Positions 15,401 through 31,600 of a stretch of 64,000 bases of DNA are shown here, piece after piece; position 1 is the first letter of the stretch, and the number at the start of each line of letters is the position of its first letter. Below the pieces are notes generated by a model. It was not told the DNA's origin. It ran no database searches and was given only the letters and a program-made list of their open reading frames with translations. Source of the stretch: Bathymodiolus brooksi (taxonomy: Eukaryota > Mollusca > Bivalvia > Mytilida > Modiolidae); contig OY804589.1 in the NCBI GenBank assembly GCA_963680875.1, positions 4,774,001 to 4,838,000 on the forward strand, read 5' to 3'. A program made the position numbers and the translations under genes.

Positions 15401-18345
15401 CAGCATTTACAAATATGGATACTTAGGTTGCAATAACTCTTTCTCCAGGACATTAACAAAATGACCAGCATTTACAAATATGGATACTTAGGTTGCAATA
15501 ACTCTTTCTCCGGGACATTAACAAAATGACCAGCATTTACAAATATGGATTCTTAGGATGCACTAACTCTTTCTCCGGGACATTAACAAAATGACCAGCA
15601 TTTACAAATATGGATATTTAGGTTGCAATAACTCTTTCTCCGGGACATTAACAAAATGACCAGCATTTACAAATATGGATACTTAGGTTGCAATAACTCT
15701 TTCTCCAGGACATTAACAAAATGACCAGCATTTACGAATATGAATACTTAGGTTGCAATAACTCTTTCTCCGGGACATTAACAAAATGACCAGCATTTAC
15801 AAATATGGATACTTAGGTTGCAATAACTCTTTCTCCAGGACATTAACAAAATGACCAGCATTTACAAATATGGATACTTAGGATGCAATAACTCTTTCTC
15901 CGGGACATTAACAAAATGACCAGCATTTACAAATATGGATATTTAGGTTGCAATAACTCTTTCTCCGGGACATTAACAAAATGACCAGCATTTACAAATA
16001 TGGATACTTAGGTTGCAATAACTCTTTCTCCAGGACATTAACAAAATAACCAGCATTTACGAATATGGATACTTAGGTTGCAATAACTCTTTCTCCAGGA
16101 CATAAACAAAATGACCAGCATTTACGAATATGGATACTTGGGTTGCAATAACTCTTTCTCCGGGACATTAACAAAATGACCAGCATTTACAAATATGGAT
16201 ACTTAGGTTGCAATAACTCTTTCTCCGGGACATTAACAAAATGACCAGCATTTACAAATATGGATACTTAGGTTGCAATAACTCTTTCTCCAGATATTAA
16301 CAAAATGACCAGCATTTACAAATATGCATACTTAGATTGTAATAACTCTTTCTCCGGGACATTAACAAAATGACCAGCATTTACAAATATGAATACTTAC
16401 GTTGCAATAACTCTTTCTCCAGGACATTAACAAAATGACTAGCATTTACAAATATGGATACTTAGGTTGCAATAACTCTTTCTCCAGGACATTAACAAAA
16501 TGACCAGCATTTACAAATATGGATACTTAGGTTGCAATAACTCTTTCTCCAGGACATTAACAAAATAACCAGCATTTACGAATATGGATACATAGGTTGC
16601 AATAACTCTTTCTCCAGGACATAAACAAAATGACCAGCATTTACGAATATGGATACTTGGGTTGCAATAACTCTTTCTCCGGGACATTAACAAAATGACC
16701 AGCATTTACAAATATGGATACTTAGGTTGCAATAACTCTTTCTCCGGGACATTAACAAAATGACCAGCATTTACAAATATGGATACTTAGGTTGCAATAA
16801 CTCTTTCTCCAGATATTAACAAAATGACCAGCATTTACAAATATGCATACTTAGATTGCAATAACTCTTTCTCCGGGACATTAACAAAATGACCAGCATT
16901 TACAAATATGAATACTTACGTTGCAATAACTCTTTCTCCAGGACATTAACAAAATGACTAGCATTTACAAATATGGATACTTAGGTTGCAATAACTCTTT
17001 CTCCAGGACATTAACAAAATGACCAGCATTTACGAATATGGATACTTGGGTTGCAATAACTCTTTCTCCAGGACATTAACAAAATGACCAGCATTTACAA
17101 ATATGGATACTTAGGTTGCAATAACTCTTTCTCCAGGACATTAACAAAATGACCAGCATTTACAAATATGGATACTTAGGTTGCAATAACTCTTTCTCCG
17201 GGACATTAACAAAATGACCAGCATTTACAAATATGGATTCTTAGGATGCACTAACTCTTTCTCCGGGACATTAACAAAATGACCAGCATTTACAAATATG
17301 GATATTTAGGTTGCAATAACTCTTTCTCCGGGACATTAACAAAATGACCAGCATTTACAAATATGGATACTTAGGTTGCAATAACTCTTTCTCCAGGACA
17401 TTAACAAAATGACCAGCATTTACGAATATGAATACTTAGGTTGCAATAACTCTTTCTCCGGGACATTAACAAAATGACCAGCATTTACAAATATGGATAC
17501 TTAGGTTGCAATAACTCTTTCTCCAGGACATTAACAAAATGACCAGCATTTACAAATATGGATACATAGGATGCAATAACTCTTTCTCCGGGACATTAAC
17601 AAAATGACCAGCATTTACAAATATGGATATTTAGGTTGCAATAACTCTTTCTCCGGGACATTAACAAAATGACCAGCATTTACAAATATGGATACTTAGG
17701 TTGCAATAACTCTTTCTCCAGGACATTAACAAAATAACCAGCATTTACGAATATGGATACTTAGGTTGCAATAACTCTTTCTCCAGGACATAAACAAAAT
17801 GACCAGCATTTACGAATATGGATACTTGGGTTGCAATAACTCTTTCTCCGGGACATTAACAAAATGACCAGCATTTACAAATATGGATACTTAGGTTGCA
17901 ATAACTCTTTCTCCAGATATTAACAAAATGACCAGCATTTACAAATATGCATACTTAGATTGCAATAACTCTTTCTCCGGGACATTAACAAAATGACCAG
18001 CATTTACAAATATGAATACTTACGTTGCAATAACTCTTTCTCCAGGACATTAACAAAATGACTAGCATTTACAAATATGGATACTTAGGTTGCAATAACT
18101 CTTTCTCCAGGACATTAACAAAATGACCAGCATTTACGAATATGGATACTTGGGTTGCAATAACTCTTTCTCCAGGACATTAACAAAATGACCAGCATTT
18201 ACAAATATGGATACTTAGGTTGCAATAACTCTTTCTCCAGGACATTAACAAAATGACCAGCATTTACAAATATGGATACTTAGGTTGCAATAACTCTTTC
18301 TCCGGGACATTAACAAAATGACCAGCATTTACAAATATGGATTCT
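12238..18345. repeat. Higher-order repeats of 1688, 1623, 1688 and 1104 bp
   Basis: The ggattcttaggatgcac marker recurs at about 12238, 13926, 15549, 17237 and 18341. The steps are 1688, 1623, 1688 and 1104 bp, corresponding to 26, 25, 26 and 17 monomers after allowing for one or two 64-bp monomers per block. The alternation of 26 and 25 monomers suggests unequal exchange that lost one monomer in a neighbouring block. Confidence 0.85.
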
Positions 18346-21300
18346 TAGGATGCACTAACTCTTTCTCCGGGACATTAACAAAATGACCAGCATTTACAAA
18401 TATGGATATTTAGGTTGCAATAACTCTTTCTCCGGGACATTAACAAAATGACCAGCATTTACAAATATGGATACTTAGGTTGCAATAACTCTTTCTCCAG
18501 GACATTAACAAAATGACCAGCATTTACGAATATGAATACTTAGGTTGCAATAACTCTTTCTCTGGGACATTAACAAAATGACCAGCATTTACAAATATGG
18601 ATACTCAGGTTGCAATAACTCTTTCTCCAGGACATTAACAAAATGACCAGCATTTACAAATATGGATACTTAGGTTCCAATAACTCTTTCCCCGGGACAT
18701 TAACAAAATGACCAGCATTTACAAATATGGATACTTAGGTTGCAATAACTCTTTCTCCAGGACATTAACAAAATGACCAGCATTTACAAATATGGATACT
18801 TAGGTTGCAATAACTCTTTCTCCAGGACATTAACAAAATGACCAGCATTTACGAATATGGATACTTGGGTTGCAATAACTCTTTATCCAGGACATTAACA
18901 AAATGACCAGCATTTACAAATATGGATACTTAAGTTGCAATAACTCTTTCTCCAGGACATTAACAAAATGACCAGCATTTACAAATATGGATACTTAGGT
19001 TGCAATAACTCTTTCTCCGGCACATTAACAAAATGACCAGCATTGTGCACATATGGATACATAGGTTGCAATAACTCTTTCTCCAGGACATTAACAAAAT
19101 GACCAGCATTTACAAATATGGATATTTAGGTTGCAATAACTCTTTCTCCGGGACATTAACAAAATGACCAGCATTTACAAATATGGATACTTAGGTTGCA
19201 ATAACTCTTTCTCCAGGACATTAACAAAATGACCAGCATTTACGAATATGAATACTTAGGTTGCAATAACTCTTTCTCCGGGACATTAACAAAATGACCA
19301 GCATTTACAAATATGGATACTTAGGTTGCAATAACTCTTTCTCCGGCACATTAACAAAATGACCAGCATTGTGCACATATGGATACATAGGTTGCAATAA
19401 CTCTTTCTCTGGGACATTAACAAAATGACCAGCATTTACAAATATGGATACTTAGGTTGCAATAACTCTTTCTCCAGGACATTAACAAAATGACCAGCAT
19501 TTACAAATATGGATACTTAGGTTGCAATAACTCTTTCCCCGGGACATTAACAAAATGACCAGCATTTACAAATATGGATACTTAGGTTGCAATAACTCTT
19601 TCTCCAGGACATTAACAAAATGACCAGCATTTACAAATATGGATACTTAGGTTGCAATAACTCTTTCTCCAGGACATTAACAAAATGACCAGCATTTACG
19701 AATATGGATACTTGGGTTGCAATAACTCTTTATCCAGGACATTAACAAAATGACCAGCATTTACAAATATGGATACTTAGGTTGCAATAACTCTTTCTCC
19801 AGGACATTAACAAAATGACCAGCATTTACAAATATGGATACTTAGGTTGCAATAACTCTTTCTCCGGCACATTAACAAAATGACCAGCATTGTGCACATA
19901 TGGATACATAGGTTGCAATAACTCTTTCTCCAGGACATTAACAAAATGACCAGCATTTACAAATATGGATACTTAGGTTGCAATAACTCTTTCTCCGGGA
20001 CATTAACAAAATGACCAGCATTTACAAATATGGATACTTAGGATGCAATAACTCTTTCTCCGGGACATTAACAAAATGACCAGCATTTACAAATATGGAT
20101 ACTTAGGATGCAATAACTCTTTCTCCGGGACATTAACAAAATGACCAGCATTTACAAATATGGATACTTAGGTTGCAATAACTCTTTCTCCGGGCCATTA
20201 ACAAAATGACCAGCATTTACAAATATGGATACTTAGGTTGCAATAACTCTTTCTCCAGGACATTAACAAAATGACCAGCATTTACAAATATGGATACTTA
20301 GGTTGCAATAACTCTTTCTCCAGGACATTAACAAAATGACCAGCATTTCCAAATATGGATACTTAGGTTGCAATAACTCTTTCTCCGGGACATTAACAAA
20401 ATGACCAGCATTTACAAATATGGATACTTAGGTTGCAATAACTCTTTCTCCAGATATTAACAAAATGACCAGCATTTACAAATATGGATACTTAGGTTGC
20501 AATAACTCTTTCTCCGGGACATTAACAAAATTACCAGCATTTACAAATATGGATACATAGGTTGCAATAACTCTTTCTCCAGGACATTAACAAAATTACC
20601 AGCATTTACGAATATGGATACTTAGGTTGCAATAACTCTTTCTCCAGGACATTAACAAAATGACCAGCATTTACGAATATGAATACTTAGGTTGCAATAA
20701 CTCTTTCTCCGGGACATTAACAAAATGACCAGCATTTACAAATATGGATACTTAGGTTGCAATAACTCTTTCTCCAGGACATTAACAAAATGACCAGCAT
20801 TTACAAATATGGATACTTAGGTTGCAATAACTCTTTCTCCGGGACATTAACAAAATGACCAGCATTTACGAATATGGATACTTAGGTTGCAATAACTCTT
20901 TCTCCAGGACATTAACAAAATGACCAGCATTTACAAATATGGATACTTAGGTTGCAATAACTCTTTCTCCGGGACATTAACAAAATGACCAGCATTTACG
21001 AATATGGATACTTGGGTTGCAATAACTCTTTCTCCAGGACATTAACAAAATGACCAGCATTTACAAATATGGATACTTAGGTTGCCATAACTCTTTCTCC
21101 AGGACATTAACAAAATGACCAGCATTTACGAATATGGATACTTGGGTTGCAATAACTCTTTCTCCAGGACATTAACAAAATGACCAGCATTTACAAATAT
21201 GGATACTTAGGTTGCAATAACTCTTTCTCCAGGACATTAACAAAATGACCAGCATTTACAAATATGGATACTTAGGTTGCAATAACTCTTTCTCAGGGAC

Positions 21301-24300
21301 ATTAACAAAATGACCAGCATTGTGCAAATATGGATACTTAGGATGCAATAACTCTTTCTCCAGGACATTAACAAAATGACCAGCATTTACAAATATGGAT
21401 ACTTAGGATGCAATAACTCTTTCTCCGGGACATTAACAAAATGACCAGCATTTACAAATATGGATATTTAGGTTGCAATAACTCTTTCTCCGGGATATTA
21501 ACAAAATGACCAGCATTTACAAATATGGATACTTAGGCTGCAATAACTCTTTCTCCGGGACATTAACAAAATGACCAGCATTTACACATATGGATACTTA
21601 GGTTGCAATAACTCTTTCTCCAGGACATTAACAAAATGACCAGCATTTACAAATATGGATACTTAGGTTGCAATAACTCTTTCTCCAGGACATTAACAAA
21701 ATGACCAGCATTTCCAAATATGGATACTTAGGTTGCAATAACTCTTTCTCCGGGACATTAACAAAATGACCAGCATTTACAAATATGGATACTTAGGTTG
21801 CAATAACTCTTTCTCCAGATAGTAACAAAATGACCAGCATTTACAAATATGCATACTTAGGTTGCAATAACTCTTTCTCCGGGACATTAACAAAATGACC
21901 AGCATTTACAAATATGGATACTTAGGTTGCAATAACTCTTTCTCCAGGACATTAACAAAATGACCAGCATTAACGAATATGGATACTTAGGTTGCAATAA
22001 CTCTTTCTCCAGAACATTAACAAAATGACCAGCATTTACAAATATGGATACTTATGTTGCAATAAATCTTTCTCCAGGACATTAAGAAAATGACCAGCAT
22101 TTACAAATATGGATACTTAGGTTGCAATAACTCTTTCTCCGGAACATTAACAAAATGACCAGCATTTACAAATATGGATATTTAGGTTGCAATAACTCTT
22201 TCTCCGGGACATTAACAAAATGACCAGCATTTACAAATATGGATACTTAGGTTGCAATAACTCTTTCTCCAGGACATTAACAAAATAACCAGCATTTACG
22301 AATATGGATACTTAGGTTGCAATAACTCTTTCTCCAGGACATAAACAAAATGACCAGCATTTACGAATATGGATACTTGGGTTGCAATAACTCTTTCTCC
22401 GGGACATTAACAAAATGACCAGCATTTACAAATATGGATACTTAGCTTGCAATAACTCTTTCTCCGGGACATTAACAAAATGACCAGCATTTACAAATAT
22501 GGATACTTAGGTTGCAATAACTCTTTCTCCAGATATTAACAAAATGACCAGCATTTACAAATATGCATACTTAGATTGCAATAACTCTTTCTCCGGGACA
22601 TTAACAAAATGACCAGCATTTACAAATATGAATACTTACGTTGCAATAACTCTTTCTCCAGGACATTAACAAAATGACTAGCATTTACAAATATGGATAC
22701 TTAGGTTGCAATAACTCTTTCTCCAGGACATTAACAAAATGACCAGCATTTACGAATATGGATACTTGGGTTGCAATAACTCTTTCTCCAGGACATTAAC
22801 AAAATGACCAGCATTTACAAATATGGATACTTAGGTTGCAATAACTCTTTCTCCAGGACATTAACAAAATGACCAGCATTTACAAATATGGATACTTAGG
22901 TTGCAATAACTCTTTCTCCGGGACATTAACAAAATGACCAGCATTTACAAATATGGATTCTTAGGATGCACTAACTCTTTCTCCGGGACATTAACAAAAT
23001 GACCAGCATTTACAAATATGGATATTTAGGTTGCAATAACTCTTTCTCCGGGACATTAACAAAATGACCAGCATTTACAAATATGGATACTTAGGTTGCA
23101 ATAACTCTTTCTCCAGGACATTAACAAAATGACCAGCATTTACGAATATGAATACTTAGGTTGCAATAACTCTTTCTCTGGGACATTAACAAAATGACCA
23201 GCATTTACAAATATGGATACTCAGGTTGCAATAACTCTTTCTCCAGGACATTAACAAAATGACCAGCATTTACAAATATGGATACTTAGGTTCCAATAAC
23301 TCTTTCCCCGGGACATTAACAAAATGACCAGCATTTACAAATATGGATACTTAGGTTGCAATAACTCTTTCTCCAGGACATTAACAAAATGACCAGCATT
23401 TACAAATATGGATACTTAGGTTGCAATAACTCTTTCTCCAGGACATTAACAAAATGACCAGCATTTACGAATATGGATACTTGGGTTGCAATAACTCTTT
23501 ATCCAGGACATTAACAAAATGACCAGCATTTACAAATATGGATACTTAAGTTGCAATAACTCTTTCTCCAGGACATTAACAAAATGACCAGCATTTACAA
23601 ATATGGATACTTAGGTTGCAATAACTCTTTCTCCGGCACATTAACAAAATGACCAGCATTGTGCACATATGGATACATAGGTTGCAATAACTCTTTCTCC
23701 AGGACATTAACAAAATGACCAGCATTTACAAATATGGATATTTAGGTTGCAATAACTCTTTCTCCGGGACATTAACAAAATGACCAGCATTTACAAATAT
23801 GGATACTTAGGTTGCAATAACTCTTTCTCCAGGACATTAACAAAATGACCAGCATTTACGAATATGAATACTTAGGTTGCAATAACTCTTTCTCCGGGAC
23901 ATTAACAAAATGACCAGCATTTACAAATATGGATACTTAGGTTGCAATAACTCTTTCTCCAGGACATTAACAAAATGACCAGCATTTACAAATATGGATA
24001 CTTAGGTTGCAATAACTCTTTCCCCGGGACATTAACAAAATGACCAGCATTTACAAATATGGATACTTAGGTTGCAATAACTCTTTCTCCAGGACATTAA
24101 CAAAATGACCAGCATTTACAAATATGGATACTTAGGTTGCAATAACTCTTTCTCCAGGACATTAACAAAATGACCAGCATTTACGAATATGGATACTTGG
24201 GTTGCAATAACTCTTTATCCAGGACATTAACAAAATGACCAGCATTTACAAATATGGAAACTTAGGTTGCAATAACTCTTTCTCCAGGACATTAACAAAA

Positions 24301-27300
24301 TGACCAGCATTTACAAATATGGATACTTAGGTTGCAATAACTCTTTCTCCGGCACATTAACAAAATGACCAGCATTGTGCACATATGGATACATAGGTTG
24401 CAATAACTCTTTCTCCAGGACATTAACAAAATGACCAGCATTTACAAATATGGATACTTAGGTTGCAATAACTCTTTCTCCGGGACATTAACAAAATGAC
24501 CAGCATTTACAAATATGGATACTTAGGATGCAATAACTCTTTCTCCGGGACATTAACAAAATGACCAGCATTTACAAATATGGATACTTAGGATGCAATA
24601 ACTCTTTCTCCGGGACATTAACAAAATGACCAGCATTTACAAATATGGATACTTAGGTTGCAATAACTCTTTCTCCGGGCCATTAACAAAATGACCAGCA
24701 TTTACAAATATGGATACTTAGGTTGCAATAACTCTTTCTCCAGGACATTAACAAAATGACCAGCATTTACAAATATGGATACTTAGGTTGCAATAACTCT
24801 TTCTCCAGGACATTAACAAAATGACCAGCATTTCCAAATATGGATACTTAGGTTGCAATAACTCTTTCTCCGGGACATTAACAAAATGACCAGCATTTAC
24901 AAATATGGATACTTAGGTTGCAATAACTCTTTCTCCAGATATTAACAAAATGACCAGCATTTACAAATATGGATACTTAGGTTGCAATAACTCTTTCTCC
25001 GGGACATTAACAAAATTACCAGCATTTACAAATATGGATACTTAGGTTGCAATAACTCTTTCTCCAGGACATTAACAAAATTACCAGCATTTACGAATAT
25101 GGATACTTAGGTTGCAATAACTCTTTCTCCAGGACATTAACAAAATGACCAGCATTTACGAATATGAATACTTAGGTTGCAATAACTCTTTCTCCGGGAC
25201 ATTAACAAAATGACCAGCATTTACAAATATGGATACTTAGGTTGCAATAACTCTTTCTCCGGGACATTAACAAAATGACCAGCATTTACAAATATGGATA
25301 CTTAGCTTGCAATAACTCTTTCTCCGGGACATTAACAAAATGACCAGCATTTACAAATATGGATACTTAGGTTGCAATAACTCTTTCTCCAGATATTAAC
25401 AAAATGACCAGCATTTACAAATATGCATACTTAGATTGCAATAACTCTTTCTCCGGGACATTAACAAAATGACCAGCATTTACAAATATGAATACTTACG
25501 TTGCAATAACTCTTTCTCCAGGACATTAACAAAATGACTAGCATTTACAAATATGGATACTTAGGTTGCAATAACTCTTTCTCCAGGACATTAACAAAAT
25601 GACCAGCATTTACGAATATGGATACTTGGGTTGCAATAACTCTTTCTCCAGGACATTAACAAAATGACCAGCATTTACAAATATGGATACTTAGGTTGCA
25701 ATAACTCTTTCTCCAGGACATTAACAAAATGACCAGCATTTACAAATATGGATACTTAGGTTGCAATAACTCTTTCTCCGGGACATTAACAAAATGACCA
25801 GCATTTACAAATATGGATTCTTAGGATGCACTAACTCTTTCTCCGGGACATTAACAAAATGACCAGCATTTACAAATATGGATATTTAGGTTGCAATAAC
25901 TCTTTCTCCGGGACATTAACAAAATGACCAGCATTTACAAATATGGATACTTAGGTTGCAATAACTCTTTCTCCAGGACATTAACAAAATGACCAGCATT
26001 TACGAATATGAATACTTAGGTTGCAATAACTCTTTCTCTGGGACATTAACAAAATGACCAGCATTTACAAATATGGATACTCAGGTTGCAATAACTCTTT
26101 CTCCAGGACATTAACAAAATGACCAGCATTTACAAATATGGATACTTAGGTTCCAATAACTCTTTCCCCGGGACATTAACAAAATGACCAGCATTTACAA
26201 ATATGGATACTTAGGTTGCAATAACTCTTTCTCCAGGACATTAACAAAATGACCAGCATTTACAAATATGGATACTTAGGTTGCAATAACTCTTTCTCCA
26301 GGACATTAACAAAATGACCAGCATTTACGAATATGGATACTTGGGTTGCAATAACTCTTTATCCAGGACATTAACAAAATGACCAGCATTTACAAATATG
26401 GATACTTAAGTTGCAATAACTCTTTCTCCAGGACATTAACAAAATGACCAGCATTTACAAATATGGATACTTAGGTTGCAATAACTCTTTCTCCGGCACA
26501 TTAACAAAATGACCAGCATTGTGCACATATGGATACATAGGTTGCAATAACTCTTTCTCCAGGACATTAACAAAATGACCAGCATTTACAAATATGGATA
26601 TTTAGGTTGCAATAACTCTTTCTCCGGGACATTAACAAAATGACCAGCATTTACAAATATGGATACTTAGATTGCAATAACTCTTTCTCCAGGACATTAA
26701 CAAAATGACCAGCATTTACGAATATGAATACTTAGGTTGCAATAACTCTTTCTCCGGGACATTAACAAAATGACCAGCATTTACAAATATGGATACTTAG
26801 GTTGCAATAACTCTTTCTCCAGGACATTAACAAAATGACCAGCATTTACAAATATGGATACTTAGGTTGCAATAACTCTTTCCCCGGGACATTAACAAAA
26901 TGACCAGCATTTACAAATATGGATACTTAGGTTGCAATAACTCTTTCTCCAGGACATTAACAAAATGACCAGCATTTACAAATATGGATACTTAGGTTGC
27001 AATAACTCTTTCTCCAGGACATTAACAAAATGACCAGCATTTACGAATATGGATACTTGGGTTGCAATAACTCTTTATCCAGGACATTAACAAAATGACC
27101 AGCATTTACAAATATGGAAACTTAGGTTGCAATAACTCTTTCTCCAGGACATTAACAAAATGACCAGCATTTACAAATATGGATACTTAGGTTGCAATAA
27201 CTCTTTCTCCGGCACATTAACAAAATGACCAGCATTGTGCACATATGGATACATAGGTTGCAATAACTCTTTCTCCAGGACATTAACAAAATGACCAGCA

Positions 27301-28600
27301 TTTACAAATATGGATACTTAGGTTGCAATAACTCTTTCTCCGGGACATTAACAAAATGACCAGCATTTACAAATATGGATACTTAGGATGCAATAACTCT
27401 TTCTCCGGGACATTAACAAAATGACCAGCATTTACAAATATGGATACTTAGGATGCAATAACTCTTTCTCCGGGACATTAACAAAATGACCAGCATTTAC
27501 AAATATGGATACTTAGGTTGCAATAACTCTTTCTCCGGGCCATTAACAAAATGACCAGCATTTACAAATATGGATACTTAGGTTGCAATAACTCTTTCTC
27601 CAGGACATTAACAAAATGACCAGCATTTACAAATATGGATACTTAGGTTGCAATAACTCTTTCTCCAGGACATTAACAAAATGACCAGCATTTCCAAATA
27701 TGGATACTTAGGTTGCAATAACTCTTTCTCCGGGACATTAACAAAATGACCAGCATTTACAAATATGGATACTTAGGTTGCAATAACTCTTTCTCCAGAT
27801 ATTAACAAAATGACCAGCATTTACAAATATGGATACTTAGGTTGCAATAACTCTTTCTCCGGGACATTAACAAAATTACCAGCATTTACAAATATGGATA
27901 CTTAGGTTGCAATAACTCTTTCTCCAGGACATTAACAAAATTACCAGCATTTACGAATATGGATACTTAGGTTGCAATAACTCTTTCTCCAGGACATTAA
28001 CAAAATGACCAGCATTTACGAATATGAATACTTAGGTTGCAATAACTCTTTCTCCGGGACATTAACAAAATGACCAGCATTTACAAATATGGATACTTAG
28101 GTTGCAATAACTCTTTCTCCAGGACATTAACAAAATGACCAGCATTTACAAATATGGATACTTAGGTTGCAATAACTCTTTCTCCGGGACATTAACAAAA
28201 TGACCAGCATTTACGAATATGGATACTTAGGTTGCAATAACTCTTTCTCCAGGACATTAACAAAATGACCAGCATTTACAAATATGGATACTTAGGTTGC
28301 AATAACTCTTTCTCCGGGACATTAACAAAATGACCAGCATTTACGAATATGGATACTTGGGTTGCAATAACTCTTTCTCCAGGACATTAACAAAATGACC
28401 AGCATTTACAAATATGGATACTTAGGTTGCCATAACTCTTTCTCCAGGACATTAACAAAATGACCAGCATTTACGAATATGGATACTTGGGTTGCAATAA
28501 CTCTTTCTCCAGGACATTAACAAAATGACCAGCATTTACAAATATGGATACTTAGGTTGCAATAACTCTTTCTCCAGGACATTAACAAAATGACCAGCAT
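18345..28600. repeat. Higher-order repeat blocks with 2860-bp (44-monomer) and 4485-bp offsets
   Basis: A rare cgggccatta variant occurs at about 20191, 24676 and 27536, giving offsets of 4485 bp (69 monomers) and 2860 bp (44 monomers). The ggattcttagg marker at 22957 and 25817 gives the same 2860-bp offset. This block is rich in ggcacatta and gcattgtgcacat variants that I did not see in the first 18 kb, so it is a locally distinct sub-family. Outer limits are approximate. Confidence 0.8.
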
Positions 28601-31600
28601 TTACAAATATGGATACTTAGGTTGCAATAACTCTTTCTCAGGGACATTAACAAAATGACCAGCATTGTGCAAATATGGATACTTAGGATGCAATAACTCT
28701 TTCTCCAGGACATTAACAAAATGACCAGCATTTACAAATATGGATACTTAGGATGCAATAACTCTTTCTCCGGGACATTAACAAAATGACCAGCATTTAC
28801 AAATATGGATATTTAGGTTGCAATAACTCTTTCTCCGGGATATTAACAAAATGACCAGCATTTACAAATATGGATACTTAGGCTGCAATAACTCTTTCTC
28901 CGGGACATTAACAAAATGACCAGCATTTACACATATGGATACTTAGGTTGCAATAACTCTTTCTCCAGGACATTAACAAAATGACCAGCATTTACAAATA
29001 TGGATACTTAGGTTGCAATAACTCTTTCTCCAGGACATTAACAAAATGACCAGCATTTCCAAATATGGATACTTAGGTTGCAATAATTCTTTCTCCGGGA
29101 CATTAACAAAATGACCAGCATTTACAAATATGGATACTTAGGTTGCAATAACTCTTTCTCCAGATAGTAACAAAATGACCAGCATTTACAAATATGCATA
29201 CTTAGGTTGCAATAACTCTTTCTCCGGGACATTAACAAAATGACCAGCATTTACAAATATGGATACTTAGGTTGCAATAACTCTTTCTCCAGGACATTAA
29301 CAAAATGACCAGCATTAACGAATATGGATACTTAGTTTGCAATAACTCTTTCTCCAGAACATTAACAAAATGACCAGCATTTACAAATATGGATACTTAT
29401 GTTGCAATAAATCTTTCTCCAGGACATTAAGAAAATGACCAGCATTTACAAATATGGATACTTAGGTTGCAATAACTCTTTCTCCGGAACATTAACAAAA
29501 TGACCAGCATTTACAAATATGGATACTTAGGTTGCAATAACTCTTTCTCCGGGACATTAACAAAATGACCAGCATTTACAAATATGGATACTTAGGTTGC
29601 CATAACTCTTTCTCCAGGACATTAACAAAATGACCAGCATTTACAAATATGGATACTTAGGTTGCAATAACTCTTTCTCCGGGACATTAACAAAATTACC
29701 AGCATTTACAAATATGGATACTTAGGTTGCAATAACTCTTTCTCCAGGACATTAACAAAATTACCAGCATTGACGAATATGGATACTTAGGTTGCAATAA
29801 CTCTTTCTCCAGGACATTAACAAAATGACCAGCATTTACGAATATGAATACTTAGGTTGCAATAACTCTTTCTCCGGGACATTAACAAAATGACCAGCAT
29901 TTACAAATATGGATACTTAGGTTGCAATAACTCTTTCTCCAGGACATTAACAAAATGACCAGCATTTACAAATATGGATACTTAGGTTGCAATAACTCTT
30001 TCTCCGGGACATTAACAAAATGACCAGCATTTACGAATATGGATACTTAGGTTGCAATATCTCTTTCTCCAGGACATTAACAAAATGACCAGTATTTACA
30101 AATATGGATACTTAGGTTGCAATAACTCTTTCTCCGGGACATTAACAAAATGACCAGCATTTACGAATATGGATACTTGGGTTGCAATAACTCTTTCTCC
30201 AGGACATTAACAAAATGACCAGCATTTACAAATATGGATATTTAGGTTGCCATAACTCTTTCTCCAGGACATTAACAAAATGACCAGCATTTACGAATAT
30301 GGATACTTGGGTTGCAATAACTCTTTCTCCAGGACATTAACAAAATGACCAGCATTTACAAATATGGATACTTAGGTTGCAATAACTCTTTCTCCAGGAC
30401 ATTAACAAAATGACCAGCATTTACAAATATGGATACTTAGGTTGCAATAACTCTTTCTCAGGGACATTAACAAAATGACCAGCATTGTGCAAATATGGAT
30501 ACTTAGGATGCAATAACTCTTTCTCCAGGACATTAACAAAATGACCAGCATTTACAAATATGGATACTTAGGATGCAATAACTCTTTCTCCGGGACATTA
30601 ACAAAATGACCAGCATTTACAAATATGGATATTTAGGTTGCAATAACTCTTTCTCCGGGATATTAACAAAATGACCAGCATTTACAAATATGGATACTTA
30701 GGCTGCAATAACTCTTTCTCCGGGACATTAACAAAATGACCAGCATTTACACATATGGATACTTAGGTTGCAATAACTCTTTCTCCAGGACATTAACAAA
30801 ATGACCAGCATTTACAAATATGGATACTTAGGTTGCAATAACTCTTTCTCCAGGACATTAACAAAATGACCAGCATTTCCAAATATGGATACTTAGGTTG
30901 CAATAACTCTTTCTCCAGATAGTAACAAAATGACCAGCATTTACAAATATGCATACTTAGGTTGCAATAACTCTTTCTCCGGGACATTAACAAAATGACC
31001 AGCATTTACAAATATGGATACTTAGGTTGCAATAACTCTTTCTCCAGGACATTAACAAAATGACCAGCATTAACGAATATGGATACTTAGGTTGCAATAA
31101 CTCTTTCTCCAGAACATTAACAAAATGACCAGCATTTACGAATATGAATACTTAGGTTGCAATAACTCTTTCTCCGGGACATTAACAAAATGACCAGCAT
31201 TTACAAATATGGATACTTAGGTTGCAATAACTCTTTCTCCAGGACATTAACAAAATGACCAGCATTTACAAATATGGATACTTAGGTTGCAATAACTCTT
31301 TCTCCGGGACATTAACAAAATGACCAGCATTTACGAATATGGATACTTAGGTTGCAATATCTCTTTCTCCAGGACATTAACAAAATGACCAGTATTTACA
31401 AATATGGATACTTAGGTTGCAATAACTCTTTCTCCGGGACATTAACAAAATGACCAGCATTTACGAATATGGATACTTGGGTTGCAATAACTCTTTCTCC
31501 AGGACATTAACAAAATGACCAGCATTTACAAATATGGATACTTAGGTTGCCATAACTCTTTCTCCAGGACATTAACAAAATGACCAGCATTTACGAATAT

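Noticed and set aside
13200..16705. Repeated 64-residue minus-strand open frames in the satellite (also 70-residue ones near 30.8 and 32.1 kb)
   Set aside because: They arise because three 65-bp monomers equal 65 codons and some variant monomers lack a stop in that frame. The peptides are simple translations of the repeat and lie 1300, 1623 or 1688 bp apart, following the higher-order repeats.
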